In this document: piece by piece, positions 54,287 to 62,922 of the stretch
Numbering within the stretch: the first letter of the stretch is position 1
Layout of the letters: each line of letters starts with the position of its first letter
Assembly: GCF_000425165.1 (NCBI RefSeq)
Contig: NZ_KE384323.1
Span: 195,984-259,983 of the forward strand
Direction of reading: 5' to 3'
DNA length: 64,000 nucleotides
DNA from: Photobacterium halotolerans DSM 18316
Lineage (GTDB): Bacteria; Pseudomonadota; Gammaproteobacteria; Enterobacterales; Vibrionaceae
The notes under the pieces: generated by a model
Database searches by the model: none
What the model saw: the letters and a program-made list of their open reading frames with translations, nothing else
What the model was told of the DNA's origin: nothing
Program-made: the position numbers and the translations under genes

Positions 54287-55015
54287 TTACAGCCCGTATC
54301 CGCCATTGACTTCCAGCACGGCATTACGCATGGCCAGCGATTGATCGGACAGCAAGAACTCAATGGCACCGATTTGGTCTTCTGCGGACATCACCCGGCC
54401 CAATGGCGTGCTATCCAGTGAGGTAAACAACGCCTGTTGCTGCTCTGTGGTCATTCCGGCTTTAGACTGAATCTCTGTCGCGGTGACACCGGGGCGAACC
54501 GAGTTAATCCGAATACCCTGCGGCGCGAATTCGAGATTGGCGACACGGGCAATCGCTTCAAAGGCGGCTTTACTGGCAGAATACACTGCACTGTTGGCAA
54601 ACGCCTTGTTGACGACAATGCTGGAAATAAACACCACGCTGGAAGGATTATTGAGGATCGGATGGAGCTGCTGCAGCGTCAGCCAAGGCCCTTTGGTGTT
54701 GATGTCCATAGTCAGATCAAAGGCTTCTTCTGTGGTCGTCAGCATGGATTCGGGATAGAAAACACCGGCGTTGAGCACCAGGCCATCGAGCTGAATCTTG
54801 TCGCGTTTCAGCGTGGCTGCAAGCTGTTTAATGTGCTCTGAACGGGCACTGTCTGCCACATACCCGGCGCAGCCAATGGCCTGTGCTGCCGTATCAATTC
54901 TGGCCTGATCACGGCCAGTGATGATGACCTGATGGCCGGACTGCACCAGATGTTCCGCCAGTGCCCGTCCGATACCGGCTGTACCGCCAGTGATTAAAAA
55001 TGTCTTTCTTTTCAT
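54287..55015 (-). CDS. Short-chain dehydrogenase/reductase (SDR)
   Basis: 242 residues. Classical SDR: cofactor loop TGGTAGIGRALA, NAG motif in LVLNAGVFYP, catalytic serine in VFISSIV and the YxxxK pair in YSASKAAF. The NADP or NAD preference is unclear. It is divergent from a LysR regulator 128 bases away, which probably controls it. Confidence 0.9.
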   Translation of the reverse strand: MKRKTFLITGGTAGIGRALAEHLVQSGHQVIITGRDQARIDTAAQAIGCAGYVADSARSEHIKQLAATLKRDKIQLDGLVLNAGVFYPESMLTTTEEAFDLTMDINTKGPWLTLQQLHPILNNPSSVVFISSIVVNKAFANSAVYSASKAAFEAIARVANLEFAPQGIRINSVRPGVTATEIQSKAGMTTEQQQALFTSLDSTPLGRVMSAEDQIGAIEFLLSDQSLAMRNAVLEVNGGYGL

Positions 55016-55143
55016 GGTATTTCTCCTGCCTGTGAGCTTGTCTCTAACTGTGTGGACAGCGTATCAGCTTGATCTGTTGCCAATAAGGCACCAATATGGC
55101 TACAGACTGGTTCCGAAAAAGAAATAAATACACAGGGATGGAT

Positions 55144-56037
55144 ATGTCATACCTCAACTTGCCGCTGCTGCACGTCTTTCATCTGGTGGCAGAGCGCGGC
55201 AGCTTTCAGGCTGCAGCGACTGAACTGCATTTACCGCGATCTTCGGTCAGCAAGAAAATTCGCCAGCTTGAACAGTTTATTGGTCAGCCTTTGCTGCACC
55301 GTTCGACCAGGCAACTGCAGCTGACGGATGTTGGTCGTAACCTGTTGCTGGGCACCGGCGATCTCAGGGCGGTATTATCGAACCTGCATGGCATCATTGA
55401 CGAAACGCAACAGACACCGAAAGGGCGGGTGAAAATCAGTGCCAGTATTTTGATGGGGCAGCGCTTTGTGGTGCCGGTGCTGAAACAACTGCGCCAGACG
55501 TATCCGGATATTGTGATTGATCTGAGTCTGGATGATCAGACGGTCGATTTGCTGGATGCGAAAATTGATATTGCCATTCGTATCGGTCAGCTACCGGACT
55601 CTTCCCTGATTGCCCGAAAAATCGGGGATAAACACTGGGGATGGTTTGCCTCGCCGCGTTACCTTGCTGAGCGGGGCTGCCCTCAAGCGCCGCATGAACT
55701 GGCGCAGCACGATTGCCTGGTGTTTGAAAATACGACCAGTCGCTTTAATTTCTGGCCCTTTCAGGACGCGAACGGCGACACAGAAACGGTCGAAGTGACT
55801 GCGGCAATCAAAACCGACAACAGCCGGGCTTTGGTGGATATGGCGTGTGAAGGGCTGGGGATTATTATGGTTGACCCTGCTTTCGTGCAGCAGGAGTGTC
55901 AGCAGAACCTGTTAGTGCCTGTGCTGACAGACTGGCGCCATCCAGAGCGCAGCCCGATACAGCTTGTCTGTGTCGGTGAACGGACCAAAGCATCGCAGGC
56001 GGTCTGGCAGTTTCTGCTGGCACACTGGCCGGGGTAA
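55144..56037 (+). CDS. LysR family transcriptional regulator
   Basis: 297 residues. N-terminal winged HTH (LLHVFHLVAERGSFQAAATELHLPRSSVSKKIRQLE) and a periplasmic-binding-like effector domain (KGRVKISASILMGQRFVVP onward). Divergent orientation to the SDR gene suggests it controls that gene. ATG 55144 follows GGGATGG; ATG 55138 and an upstream in-frame extension to 55096 are less likely. Confidence 0.9.
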   Translation: MSYLNLPLLHVFHLVAERGSFQAAATELHLPRSSVSKKIRQLEQFIGQPLLHRSTRQLQLTDVGRNLLLGTGDLRAVLSNLHGIIDETQQTPKGRVKISASILMGQRFVVPVLKQLRQTYPDIVIDLSLDDQTVDLLDAKIDIAIRIGQLPDSSLIARKIGDKHWGWFASPRYLAERGCPQAPHELAQHDCLVFENTTSRFNFWPFQDANGDTETVEVTAAIKTDNSRALVDMACEGLGIIMVDPAFVQQECQQNLLVPVLTDWRHPERSPIQLVCVGERTKASQAVWQFLLAHWPG

Positions 56038-56077
56038 AGCCATTATCGGTAGTCAATGAAGAAAAGGAGAGTCAGGT

Positions 56078-56440
56078 ATGTATCAAGGTCAGTGTCATTG
56101 CGGCAATGTCCGGTTAACCATTGCGCGGCTCACCGAAACCGCCACCCGCTGTAATTGTTCGCTCTGTCACCGTTACGGGGCGTTGTGGGGATATCTGACT
56201 GAGTCTGAGGTGGAGATTCAGGTGGGGGAGTCCGGCACTGAATATTATGAACACGGTGATAAGTGCATTCATTTTCACCGCTGCAAACGCTGTGGCTGCG
56301 TGACACATTATTCCTCGGCACCCGCTTCCGGCAGTGATCGGCTCGCGGTGAATTACAGCATGTTTTCAGCTCAGGAGATCAGGCCGGTTCGCATCCGTTT
56401 ATTTGATGGAGCGGATACCTGGCAGTTTATTGACGAGTGA
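56078..56440 (+). CDS. GFA family protein (second copy type)
   Basis: 120 residues. Cysteine pattern GQCHCGNVRL, RCNCSLCHRYG and HRCKRCGCVTH, a GFA/CENP-V zinc fold with the C-terminal half DRLAVNYSMF. It differs clearly in sequence from the GFA protein at 40863, so it is not a recent duplicate. It follows the LysR gene by 40 bases and could be part of the same transcript. Confidence 0.85.
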   Translation: MYQGQCHCGNVRLTIARLTETATRCNCSLCHRYGALWGYLTESEVEIQVGESGTEYYEHGDKCIHFHRCKRCGCVTHYSSAPASGSDRLAVNYSMFSAQEIRPVRIRLFDGADTWQFIDE

Positions 56441-56630
56441 GTGGGTAATAACTCAGCAACCCAGCCAATTTAACAATTGCCAGCGGCGTTTCGTCTGATT
56501 ACGACAGGCTGGTCGGTAGCCGCAGCGAGATCCGTTGAGTCCGCGGACCCTCTCTTGAGGGATGACTGGTTCGGCAGTAATGAGAAAAATATGTTTGTCG
56601 GTGAGTGCTTTACTGCGAAATGATGCTTTT
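56441..56630. other. Non-coding stretch between the GFA gene and the hipBA control region
   Basis: 190 bases with no gene. Short inverted words are present (GACCCTCTCTTGAGGG around 56550), but no clear terminator. Confidence 0.4.
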
Positions 56631-56732
56631 TACACGCAACTCCGTATATTTTATTTTTTACACGCATTACCGTGTATTTTTGTTTTTACACGGTACTGCG
56701 TGTAATATTGGTTTTATCGGTTATCGCGTGTA
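56631..56732 (+). promoter_or_regulatory. Four HipB-type operators phased at exactly 28 bp
   Basis: TACACGCAACTCCGTATA (56631), TACACGCATTACCGTGTA (56659), TACACGGTACTGCGTGTA (56687) and TATCGGTTATCGCGTGTA (56715) follow the pattern TACACG-N6-CGTGTA, with the last one degenerate on its left half. The starts are 28 bases apart in every case. The final copy ends 11 bases before the hipB GTG and overlaps the AAGGAG ribosome site. This layout fits cooperative autorepression by HipB. Confidence 0.85.
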
Positions 56733-56743
56733 AGGAGTTAACA

Positions 56744-56995
56744 GTGAAAGTCACTTCCGCCCGTCAGCTCAGTCACCTGCTGCAAGATCAGCGCAAAAAG
56801 CAGGGCCAGTCGCAGAGTGTCGTTGCCCGTAAGGTCGGGCTGCGCCAGGATACAGTCTCGAAATTTGAAAATGCCCCGGACGGGAGCCGGCTTGATACCT
56901 TGTTCAAGCTGCTGGCGGCACTGGATCTGGAGCTGGAGATCTGCCCGCGCGGCGAAGCCCTCTCAACGACAACTCAGTGGAAGGAAGAGTGGTAA
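56744..56995 (+). CDS. hipB: HipB-type antitoxin, HTH XRE family
   Basis: 83 residues. HTH: LSHLLQDQRKKQGQSQSVVARKVGLRQDTVSKFENAPDGSRLDTLFKLLAAL. It should neutralise HipA and repress the operon. The start is GTG 56744 with AAGGAG six bases upstream (spacer TTAACA), preferred over an upstream ATG at 56672 that lies inside the operators. The stop is directly followed by the hipA ATG. Confidence 0.92.
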   Translation: MKVTSARQLSHLLQDQRKKQGQSQSVVARKVGLRQDTVSKFENAPDGSRLDTLFKLLAALDLELEICPRGEALSTTTQWKEEW

Positions 56996-58312
56996 ATGGC
57001 TGATCTCATGATTGCGATGAACGGTTACCCGATTGGCACACTGCATCGCTCGCCATCCGGCGCTCATGAATTTTGGTACAACGAGAGCTGGCTGAATACA
57101 CCGGGAGCGCGTCCGATCTCCCTGTCATTGCCTCTGGGACGACGTCGGTTTAAAGGGGAAGTGGTTTACAACTTTTTCGATAACCTGTTGCCGGACAATA
57201 TGCAAATCCGCCAGCGGATTGTTGCCCGTTATCATGCGGCTTCGAGTCAGCCGTTCGACCTGCTGGCCGAGGTCGGTATGGACTGTGTCGGCGCACTACA
57301 GATTTATCCGTCCGGATATCAGCCGGAAGCTGTGCGTGCGATTCACAGCAAGGTACTGAATGAGACGGCTTTGCGCAATATTCTACAGGGCTACCGGGCC
57401 GACGCACCACTAGGGATGATTAGCAATGAAGTGGATTTTCGAATCTCCATTGCTGGCGCGCAGGAAAAAACAGCCCTGCTTCGACAGAAGGGCCAATGGC
57501 ATCTGCCAATGGGCAGCACCCCGACCACACATATAATCAAGCTGCCGATCGGTACGATACAAAGCCCTTCTCATACCATTGACTTAAGCGCCAGTGTCGA
57601 AAATGAACTGGTATGTTTACGCCTGGCCGCCGCGCTGGGGTTGCCGGTTGCAGAGGCTGAGATGATGACTACGGGTGATATCCGGGCGCTGTCGGTCACC
57701 CGGTTTGACCGCCGCCTGGCCTCTGATCGTCAGTGGATTATGCGCCTGCCGCAGGAGGATTTCTGCCAGGTACTCGGCGTTTCTCCTGGTCTTAAATATG
57801 AGAGTGACGGCGGGCCTGGGATTGTCGATATCATGACTTTTCTGCTTGGCTCGGCGTATCCAGAGCAGGATCGCGCAACTTTCATGCGCGCTCAGGTCGT
57901 GTTCTGGTTACTGGCTGCGACAGACGGCCACGCAAAGAACTTTTCGGTGTACCTGCTGCCAGATAGTGCATTCCGGTTAACGCCGCTGTACGACATTCTG
58001 TCTGTCTATCCGGTGATGGGTGGTGCCGGACTCTCGGAACGCAAAGTGAAAATGGCCATGGGGCTGCACGGTACTAAGGGACGTCAATACAAGTGGTATT
58101 CTATTTTTCCCCGTCATTTTCTGACTACTGCTAAAGCTGCCGGATTTGATGAAAATGCAATGCAGGCGATTTTGGATGAGGTGCGGAACAAAGTCCCTGA
58201 GGCGGTGGCAACCGTCCGGGCATCGTTGCCAGCTGATTTTCCTGTTGAGATTAGCGAAGCAATTTTTGAAGGTATGCTGAAACGGGCGCAGCGGATGGGT
58301 GAGATTTGCTAG
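56996..58312 (+). CDS. hipA: HipA-type serine/threonine kinase toxin
   Basis: 438 residues, matching HipA. N-terminal HipA_N part (MIAMNGYPIGTLHRSPSGAHEF), the conserved loop ISIAGAQEKTALL that carries the autophosphorylation-site region, the catalytic loop ATDGHAKNFSVY and the metal-site segment LTPLYDILSVYP. In E. coli HipA phosphorylates glutamyl-tRNA synthetase and causes growth arrest or persistence; other HipA proteins use other synthetases. All kinase motifs look intact, so the toxin is probably active. Confidence 0.93.
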   Translation: MADLMIAMNGYPIGTLHRSPSGAHEFWYNESWLNTPGARPISLSLPLGRRRFKGEVVYNFFDNLLPDNMQIRQRIVARYHAASSQPFDLLAEVGMDCVGALQIYPSGYQPEAVRAIHSKVLNETALRNILQGYRADAPLGMISNEVDFRISIAGAQEKTALLRQKGQWHLPMGSTPTTHIIKLPIGTIQSPSHTIDLSASVENELVCLRLAAALGLPVAEAEMMTTGDIRALSVTRFDRRLASDRQWIMRLPQEDFCQVLGVSPGLKYESDGGPGIVDIMTFLLGSAYPEQDRATFMRAQVVFWLLAATDGHAKNFSVYLLPDSAFRLTPLYDILSVYPVMGGAGLSERKVKMAMGLHGTKGRQYKWYSIFPRHFLTTAKAAGFDENAMQAILDEVRNKVPEAVATVRASLPADFPVEISEAIFEGMLKRAQRMGEIC

Positions 58313-58388
58313 AACGGATTTTTTAAATTATTTATTGCCATCAGTATGTTGTGCGAAATCGGCTAGAAAATGAAGATGCCGATGATAG

Positions 58389-58413
58389 ACCAGCCGCCGT
58401 GGCGGCTGGTTTC
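58389..58413. terminator. Hairpin between hipA and queC
   Basis: GC-rich stem ACCAGCCGC / GCGGCTGGT with a small CGTG loop between convergent genes. The tail is short (TTTC), so it may act with other signals. Confidence 0.6.
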
Positions 58414-58433
58414 GGAAGGTGTTAGATCGGTAT

Positions 58434-59132
58434 TTAAGCCCGGTTTGCAGCCTGCTTGTCGGTCAGTGCTTTCATCACTGCATCTTTGTTGCTCAGGTAA
58501 GATTCCAGGCCTTCACGGCGCAGATCGCAGGACGGGCAGTTGCCGCAGCCGTCGCCAATAATGCCGTTGTAACAGGTCAGGGTCTGATTGCGGATGTAAT
58601 CCAGCTTACCGTGCTGATCGGCCAGCGCCCAGGTTTCGGCTTTGTTCAGCCACATCAGTGGGGTGTCTATTTTCAGCGGACGATCCATGCCCAGTACCAG
58701 TGACTGATTCAGTGACTTCACAAATTCATCACGGCAATCCGGGTAGCCGGAGAAGTCGGTTTCACATACGCCGGTAATAACGGCTTCTGCGCCTATCTGG
58801 TAAGCGTAAATGCCTGCCAGCGTCAGGAACAGTATGTTACGGCCCGGCACAAACGAATTGGGTAAGCCGTTATCTTGCAGCTCATGGGACACAGGAATAT
58901 TGTCACGGGTCAGCGAGCTGATGGCCAGTTCATTGAGCAGGCCGACATCCATCACCTTGTGCGCGGCAACACCTAAGTCTTTGCCAATGGCCTCTGCAAT
59001 TTCGATTTCCAGTTTATGGCGCTGACCATAGTCAAAAGTGATGCAATGGACTTCATCATAATTGGCCATAGCCTGAATTAAACAGGTGGTCGAGTCCTGT
59101 CCGCCACTGAAAACGACAACAGCTTTGCGCAT
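58434..59132 (-). CDS. queC: 7-cyano-7-deazaguanine synthase QueC
   Basis: 232 residues. Makes preQ0 from 7-carboxy-7-deazaguanine in the queuosine pathway, using ATP and ammonia. PP-loop [13 protein letters not shown] at the N-terminus and the C-terminal zinc cysteines [10 protein letters not shown] are present. ATG 59132 ([11 protein letters not shown]) gives the family start; twelve in-frame residues upstream are ignored. Confidence 0.95.
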   Translation of the reverse strand: MRKAVVVFSGGQDSTTCLIQAMANYDEVHCITFDYGQRHKLEIEIAEAIGKDLGVAAHKVMDVGLLNELAISSLTRDNIPVSHELQDNGLPNSFVPGRNILFLTLAGIYAYQIGAEAVITGVCETDFSGYPDCRDEFVKSLNQSLVLGMDRPLKIDTPLMWLNKAETWALADQHGKLDYIRNQTLTCYNGIIGDGCGNCPSCDLRREGLESYLSNKDAVMKALTDKQAANRA

Positions 59133-59237
59133 GGTGTTGCTCCGAATCTGGTTCAAAAAAGAAGGCACATCCTACCCTGAGAGTCAGGATATGCCAAGCC
59201 AACTGTCTTGTTACAGGCACTTACCGGGAGAGCCGGA

Positions 59238-60305
59238 TCAACTGAGTTGCCCTGTCTGTTCAAAGGCTGCCAGTTGCTCAAGGTAAGGCTGAATATCACC
59301 TATGTTACTGGCGACCCAGTCGGTGTCGAAATAGGTATCCAGGTAGCGCTCGCCACTGTCGCACAGCAAGGTCACGATGGAGCCTTGTTCACCGCGGGCT
59401 TTCATGTCGCTGGCGAGCTGCAGTACGCCGTACAGGTTGGTGCCGGTAGAGGCGCCGGCTTTGCGGCCCAGCAGTTTTTCCAGCCAGTGAACGGTTGCGA
59501 TACTGGCTGCATCCGGAATGGTGCGCATGTCATCGACGACATCCGGGATGAAGCTTGGCTCGACACGCGGGCGACCAATCCCTTCAATACGGCTGCCGCG
59601 CTCACCTTTCAGGTTGGGATCCCGGGTGAGGTAGTAATCGTGAAACACCGAATGTTCAGGATCCACCACACACAGCTGGGTGTCGTGCATCTGATAACGA
59701 ATATAGCGGCCTATGGTGGCGGAGGTGCCGCCTGTGCCGGCACTCATGACGATCCAGGTCGGGATCGGGTGCGCTTCCAACTGCATCTGCTCAAAAATGC
59801 TCCTGGCAATATTGTTATTGCCGCGCCAGTCAGTGGCACGTTCCGCGTAGGTGAACTGATCCATGTAATGGCCGTTCAGTTTTTCCGCCAAGCGACGAGA
59901 TTCGTCATAAATCTGGCATGGGTCGTCTACAAAATGTGCCTGGCCGCCATAGAATTCAATTTGTTCAATTTTTTTACGGGCAGTCCGGCGGGGCACCACG
60001 GCTATAAACGGCAAGCCCAGCAGCCGGGCAAAATACGCTTCAGAAACCGCGGTGCTGCCTGACGATGATTCGATGATAGTGGTGCGCTCGCCAATCCAGC
60101 CATTGCACAGGCTGTAGAGGAACAGAGAACGGGCCAGACGGTGCTTCAGGCTGCCGGTCGGGTGAGTGCTTTCATCTTTCAGATACAGGTCGATCCCTTC
60201 AATGGCCGGAATGTCCAGTTTGATGAGATGGGTATCGGCTGAACGCTGAAAGTCGGCTTCGATTTTTCTGATGGCCTGGTTCACCCAGAGTGGATCGTGA
60301 CGCAT
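59238..60305 (-). CDS. PLP-dependent cysteine synthase/desulfhydrase family enzyme
   Basis: 355 residues. Fold-type II PLP enzyme: the lysine that binds PLP lies in [11 protein letters not shown], the substrate loop is [15 protein letters not shown], and the phosphate loop is [14 protein letters not shown]. It has a longer C-terminus than CysK. By position, divergent from a DecR-type Lrp regulator, it may degrade or synthesise cysteine; the direction cannot be read from sequence. Confidence 0.85.
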   Translation of the reverse strand: MRHDPLWVNQAIRKIEADFQRSADTHLIKLDIPAIEGIDLYLKDESTHPTGSLKHRLARSLFLYSLCNGWIGERTTIIESSSGSTAVSEAYFARLLGLPFIAVVPRRTARKKIEQIEFYGGQAHFVDDPCQIYDESRRLAEKLNGHYMDQFTYAERATDWRGNNNIARSIFEQMQLEAHPIPTWIVMSAGTGGTSATIGRYIRYQMHDTQLCVVDPEHSVFHDYYLTRDPNLKGERGSRIEGIGRPRVEPSFIPDVVDDMRTIPDAASIATVHWLEKLLGRKAGASTGTNLYGVLQLASDMKARGEQGSIVTLLCDSGERYLDTYFDTDWVASNIGDIQPYLEQLAAFEQTGQLS

Positions 60306-60440
60306 GAAACATCCTTGGAAATTGGCTGATTAACTCAATGAAAGTTTACGCTAACGAGTGGAAATTTCTTTGCTATTATTATTGTTGCTTTGATTAATTA
60401 TAGAAATTTTTTCTTCAAAATAGACATTTCTGGGAAAAAT

Positions 60441-60917
60441 ATGGCCGAAAGGAATATAGCGGAAATAGATACCACTGACCGATTACTGCTGGATTTGCTG
60501 CAAATGGATGCCAGTCTGTCACTCAATGATCTGGCAGAAGCGGTCAATCTGACCACCACACCTTGCTGGAAACGGTTAAAACGGTTGGAAGAAGCGGGGA
60601 TACTGAAGCGGCGGGTGGCCTTGCTGGATCCGGTCAAATTAGGCCTGTCATTCATTGCCTTTGTCCAGATAAAAACCAGCGATCATTCGCAGGACTGGTA
60701 TCACCGTTTTGTCGCAACAGTGAGTGAGTTTCCGGAAGTGATGGAGTTCTACCGGATGGCCGGAGAATACGACTACATGATGAAAGTTCAGATGGCAGAT
60801 ATGGCTGCGTTTGACAGCTTTTATAAAAAACTGGTCAACAGTATCAGCGGATTAACCAATGTGACTTCGACGTTTGCCATGGAACCCCTGAAATACACCA
60901 CAGCGCTGCCTTTATAA
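60441..60917 (+). CDS. Lrp/AsnC family regulator, DecR/CyuR-like
   Basis: 158 residues. HTH at the N-terminus ([38 protein letters not shown]) and an RAM domain ([17 protein letters not shown]...). In E. coli the related DecR (YbaO) lies just upstream of mdlA, as here, and activates cysteine detoxification. Divergence from the PLP enzyme gene fits that role. ATG 60441 begins a normal HTH; 17 in-frame residues upstream look non-coding and AT-rich. Confidence 0.88.
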   Translation: MAERNIAEIDTTDRLLLDLLQMDASLSLNDLAEAVNLTTTPCWKRLKRLEEAGILKRRVALLDPVKLGLSFIAFVQIKTSDHSQDWYHRFVATVSEFPEVMEFYRMAGEYDYMMKVQMADMAAFDSFYKKLVNSISGLTNVTSTFAMEPLKYTTALPL

Positions 60918-61176
60918 ATCTCTGATTTGTATTGAAAAAGCACTGTATAAAAACAAATATTCCGTTAACGCTGTGAAAATAGGCAGCATCACCTGCTGTT
61001 TTGCTGCCATTCCTTACATTTGGGTTGATAATCAGCCTGCCTTTTTGCCAATATGTTGCTAGATTGTCACCTCAGTGTGACAGGCGATTTTATCCTCTCG
61101 ATCCACCCGACTTTATAATATTTTTCTGTTCTTCGGCTTACTTCTCGTGAGCAGACCGTGTTTTGCTGGAGGAAAC
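60918..61176 (+). promoter_or_regulatory. Region between the Lrp gene and mdlA: hairpin and possible promoter
   Basis: A 7-bp hairpin GGCAGCA / TGCTGCC (60982-61008) may terminate the Lrp transcript, though a T run is lacking. TATAAT at 61114-61119 is a good -10 element for mdlA, but the -35 position (TATCCT) is poor. GGAGGAAAC gives mdlA a strong ribosome site. Confidence 0.35.
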
Positions 61177-62922
61177 ATGCAGGTTTTTTGGCAACTCAGG
61201 TGGTACTTTCGGCAAGAGTGGCGGCGATATGGCGGCGCGATCGCTATTTTTGTCATTATTGCTTTTTTTGAACTGATCCCACCCCGGGCTGTGGGCTGGA
61301 TAGTCGACGGTGTGGTTGAAGGCAAAATGACTATCAATACCATGCTGATGTGGCTGGGCGGACTGGCTGCGATGTGGGTGCTGGTGTACGTGTTGCGGAT
61401 AGTCTGGCGTCTGTGGTTGTTTGGCAGTGCCGCGAAACTGGGCACTGTGCTCAGAGACAAGCTCTATCGCCATTTTACCCGGCAGGCGCCGAATTTTTTT
61501 GAGCGCCACAAAACCGGTGATCTGATGGCCCGTTCAACCAATGATGTCAATGCGCTGGTGATGACAGCCGGAGAAGGTGTACTGACCGCGGCGGATTCGC
61601 TGATCACCGGATTGGCGGTTTTGCTGATCATGACAACCCAGCTCAGCTGGCAGCTGACCCTTTTAGCGCTCCTGCCTATGCCTGTGATGGCCTTGCTGGT
61701 CTCGCGCTTTGGCAGCCAGCTGCATGACAGGTTCAGCGAATCGCAGGCCGCTTTTTCTGCCCTGACGGACACCACGCAGGAGTCGCTGAACGGCGTCAGG
61801 ATGATCCGCGCCTTTGGTCTGGAGCAAAGGCAGCAGGCCGCGTTTGAGAAAGTCGTTGACCATGCCGGTGAAAAGAACTTCGGGGTGGTGCAAGTAGACG
61901 CCAAGTTTGACCCTGTGATCCAGCTGACAATCGGGATGTCCTTTTTCCTCAGTGTCGGCGGCGGGGCTTATTTAATTCATCAGGGCGAGCTGACCCTGGG
62001 CGATCTGACCGCGTTTACTTTGTATCAGGGCTTGATGATCTGGCCGATGCTGGCCATTGCCTGGCTGTTCAATATTCTTGAGCGCGGCTCTGCGGCATGG
62101 AAACGCCTGCAGGAAATTTTGGATCAGGCCCCGACGATTGTCAGCGGCGCTAAAGCACTGGCGGACACCCGTCAGGCGCTGGATATCCGGATTGAGGCAT
62201 TTTCCTGGCCGCAGCAGCGCCAGCCTGCCCTGCAGGAGCTGGCGATCCATCTGCCGGCGGGTCAGATGCTGGGGCTGGCCGGGCCGGTCGGTTGCGGTAA
62301 ATCTACCTTGCTGGCGCTGCTTTTACGCCAGCAGGAGCTGAGCCATGGGCGCATTGCGTATGGCGGCGTGTGTATCCGCGATGCAGTCCTGGAGCAATGG
62401 CGCAGCCGGTTTGCAGTGGTCAGTCAAAGCCCGTTTCTGTTTTCCCGCTCGATTGCCGATAACATTGCGCTGGGCAGGCCGGATGCCAGTATGGATGCCA
62501 TCCGTCACGCTGCCGAATTAGCCTGTATTGATGAAGACATCATGCTGTTCCCCGATGGGTATGACACTCTGGTCGGGGAAAAGGGCATCACGCTGTCCGG
62601 CGGCCAGAAACAGCGCATTGCGATTGCCCGGGCGCTGCTGCTCAATGCTGAAATTCTGGTGCTGGATGATGCGCTGTCGGCCGTCGACGGCAAAACAGAA
62701 CACAGGATCCTGCATAATCTGCGCAGTCAGCCCCAGCGACAGACAGTGATTGTCATTGCCCATCGCCTGACCGCGCTAGAGCAGGCCGATGAAATCGTCG
62801 TGCTGCAGCATGGTCAGGTGAGCGAGCGCGGAACGCACGCGGACTTGCTGATCAATGATGACTGGTACGCCGAGATGTACCGTTACCAGAAACTGGAACA
62901 AGCCATTGAGGAGGGGCAATGA
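61177..62922 (+). CDS. mdlA: ABC transporter half MdlA (SmdA-type multidrug exporter)
   Basis: 581 residues. N-terminal six-helix transmembrane domain (begins QVFWQLRWYFRQEWRRYGGAI) fused to an ATPase: Walker A GPVGCGKSTLL, signature LSGGQKQR, Walker B EILVLDDALSAVD and the switch histidine in VIAHRLTAL. Exports drugs or peptides as a heterodimer with MdlB. ATG 61177 follows GGAGGAAAC. Its stop overlaps the mdlB start (ATGA). Confidence 0.94.
   Translation: MQVFWQLRWYFRQEWRRYGGAIAIFVIIAFFELIPPRAVGWIVDGVVEGKMTINTMLMWLGGLAAMWVLVYVLRIVWRLWLFGSAAKLGTVLRDKLYRHFTRQAPNFFERHKTGDLMARSTNDVNALVMTAGEGVLTAADSLITGLAVLLIMTTQLSWQLTLLALLPMPVMALLVSRFGSQLHDRFSESQAAFSALTDTTQESLNGVRMIRAFGLEQRQQAAFEKVVDHAGEKNFGVVQVDAKFDPVIQLTIGMSFFLSVGGGAYLIHQGELTLGDLTAFTLYQGLMIWPMLAIAWLFNILERGSAAWKRLQEILDQAPTIVSGAKALADTRQALDIRIEAFSWPQQRQPALQELAIHLPAGQMLGLAGPVGCGKSTLLALLLRQQELSHGRIAYGGVCIRDAVLEQWRSRFAVVSQSPFLFSRSIADNIALGRPDASMDAIRHAAELACIDEDIMLFPDGYDTLVGEKGITLSGGQKQRIAIARALLLNAEILVLDDALSAVDGKTEHRILHNLRSQPQRQTVIVIAHRLTALEQADEIVVLQHGQVSERGTHADLLINDDWYAEMYRYQKLEQAIEEGQ

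Noticed and set aside
56631..56732. Four 28-bp-spaced repeats resembling a short CRISPR array
   Set aside because: The conserved part is a divided palindrome with a variable centre, the whole period is 28 bp with no unique spacers of normal length, no cas gene is near, and the hipBA operon follows directly.
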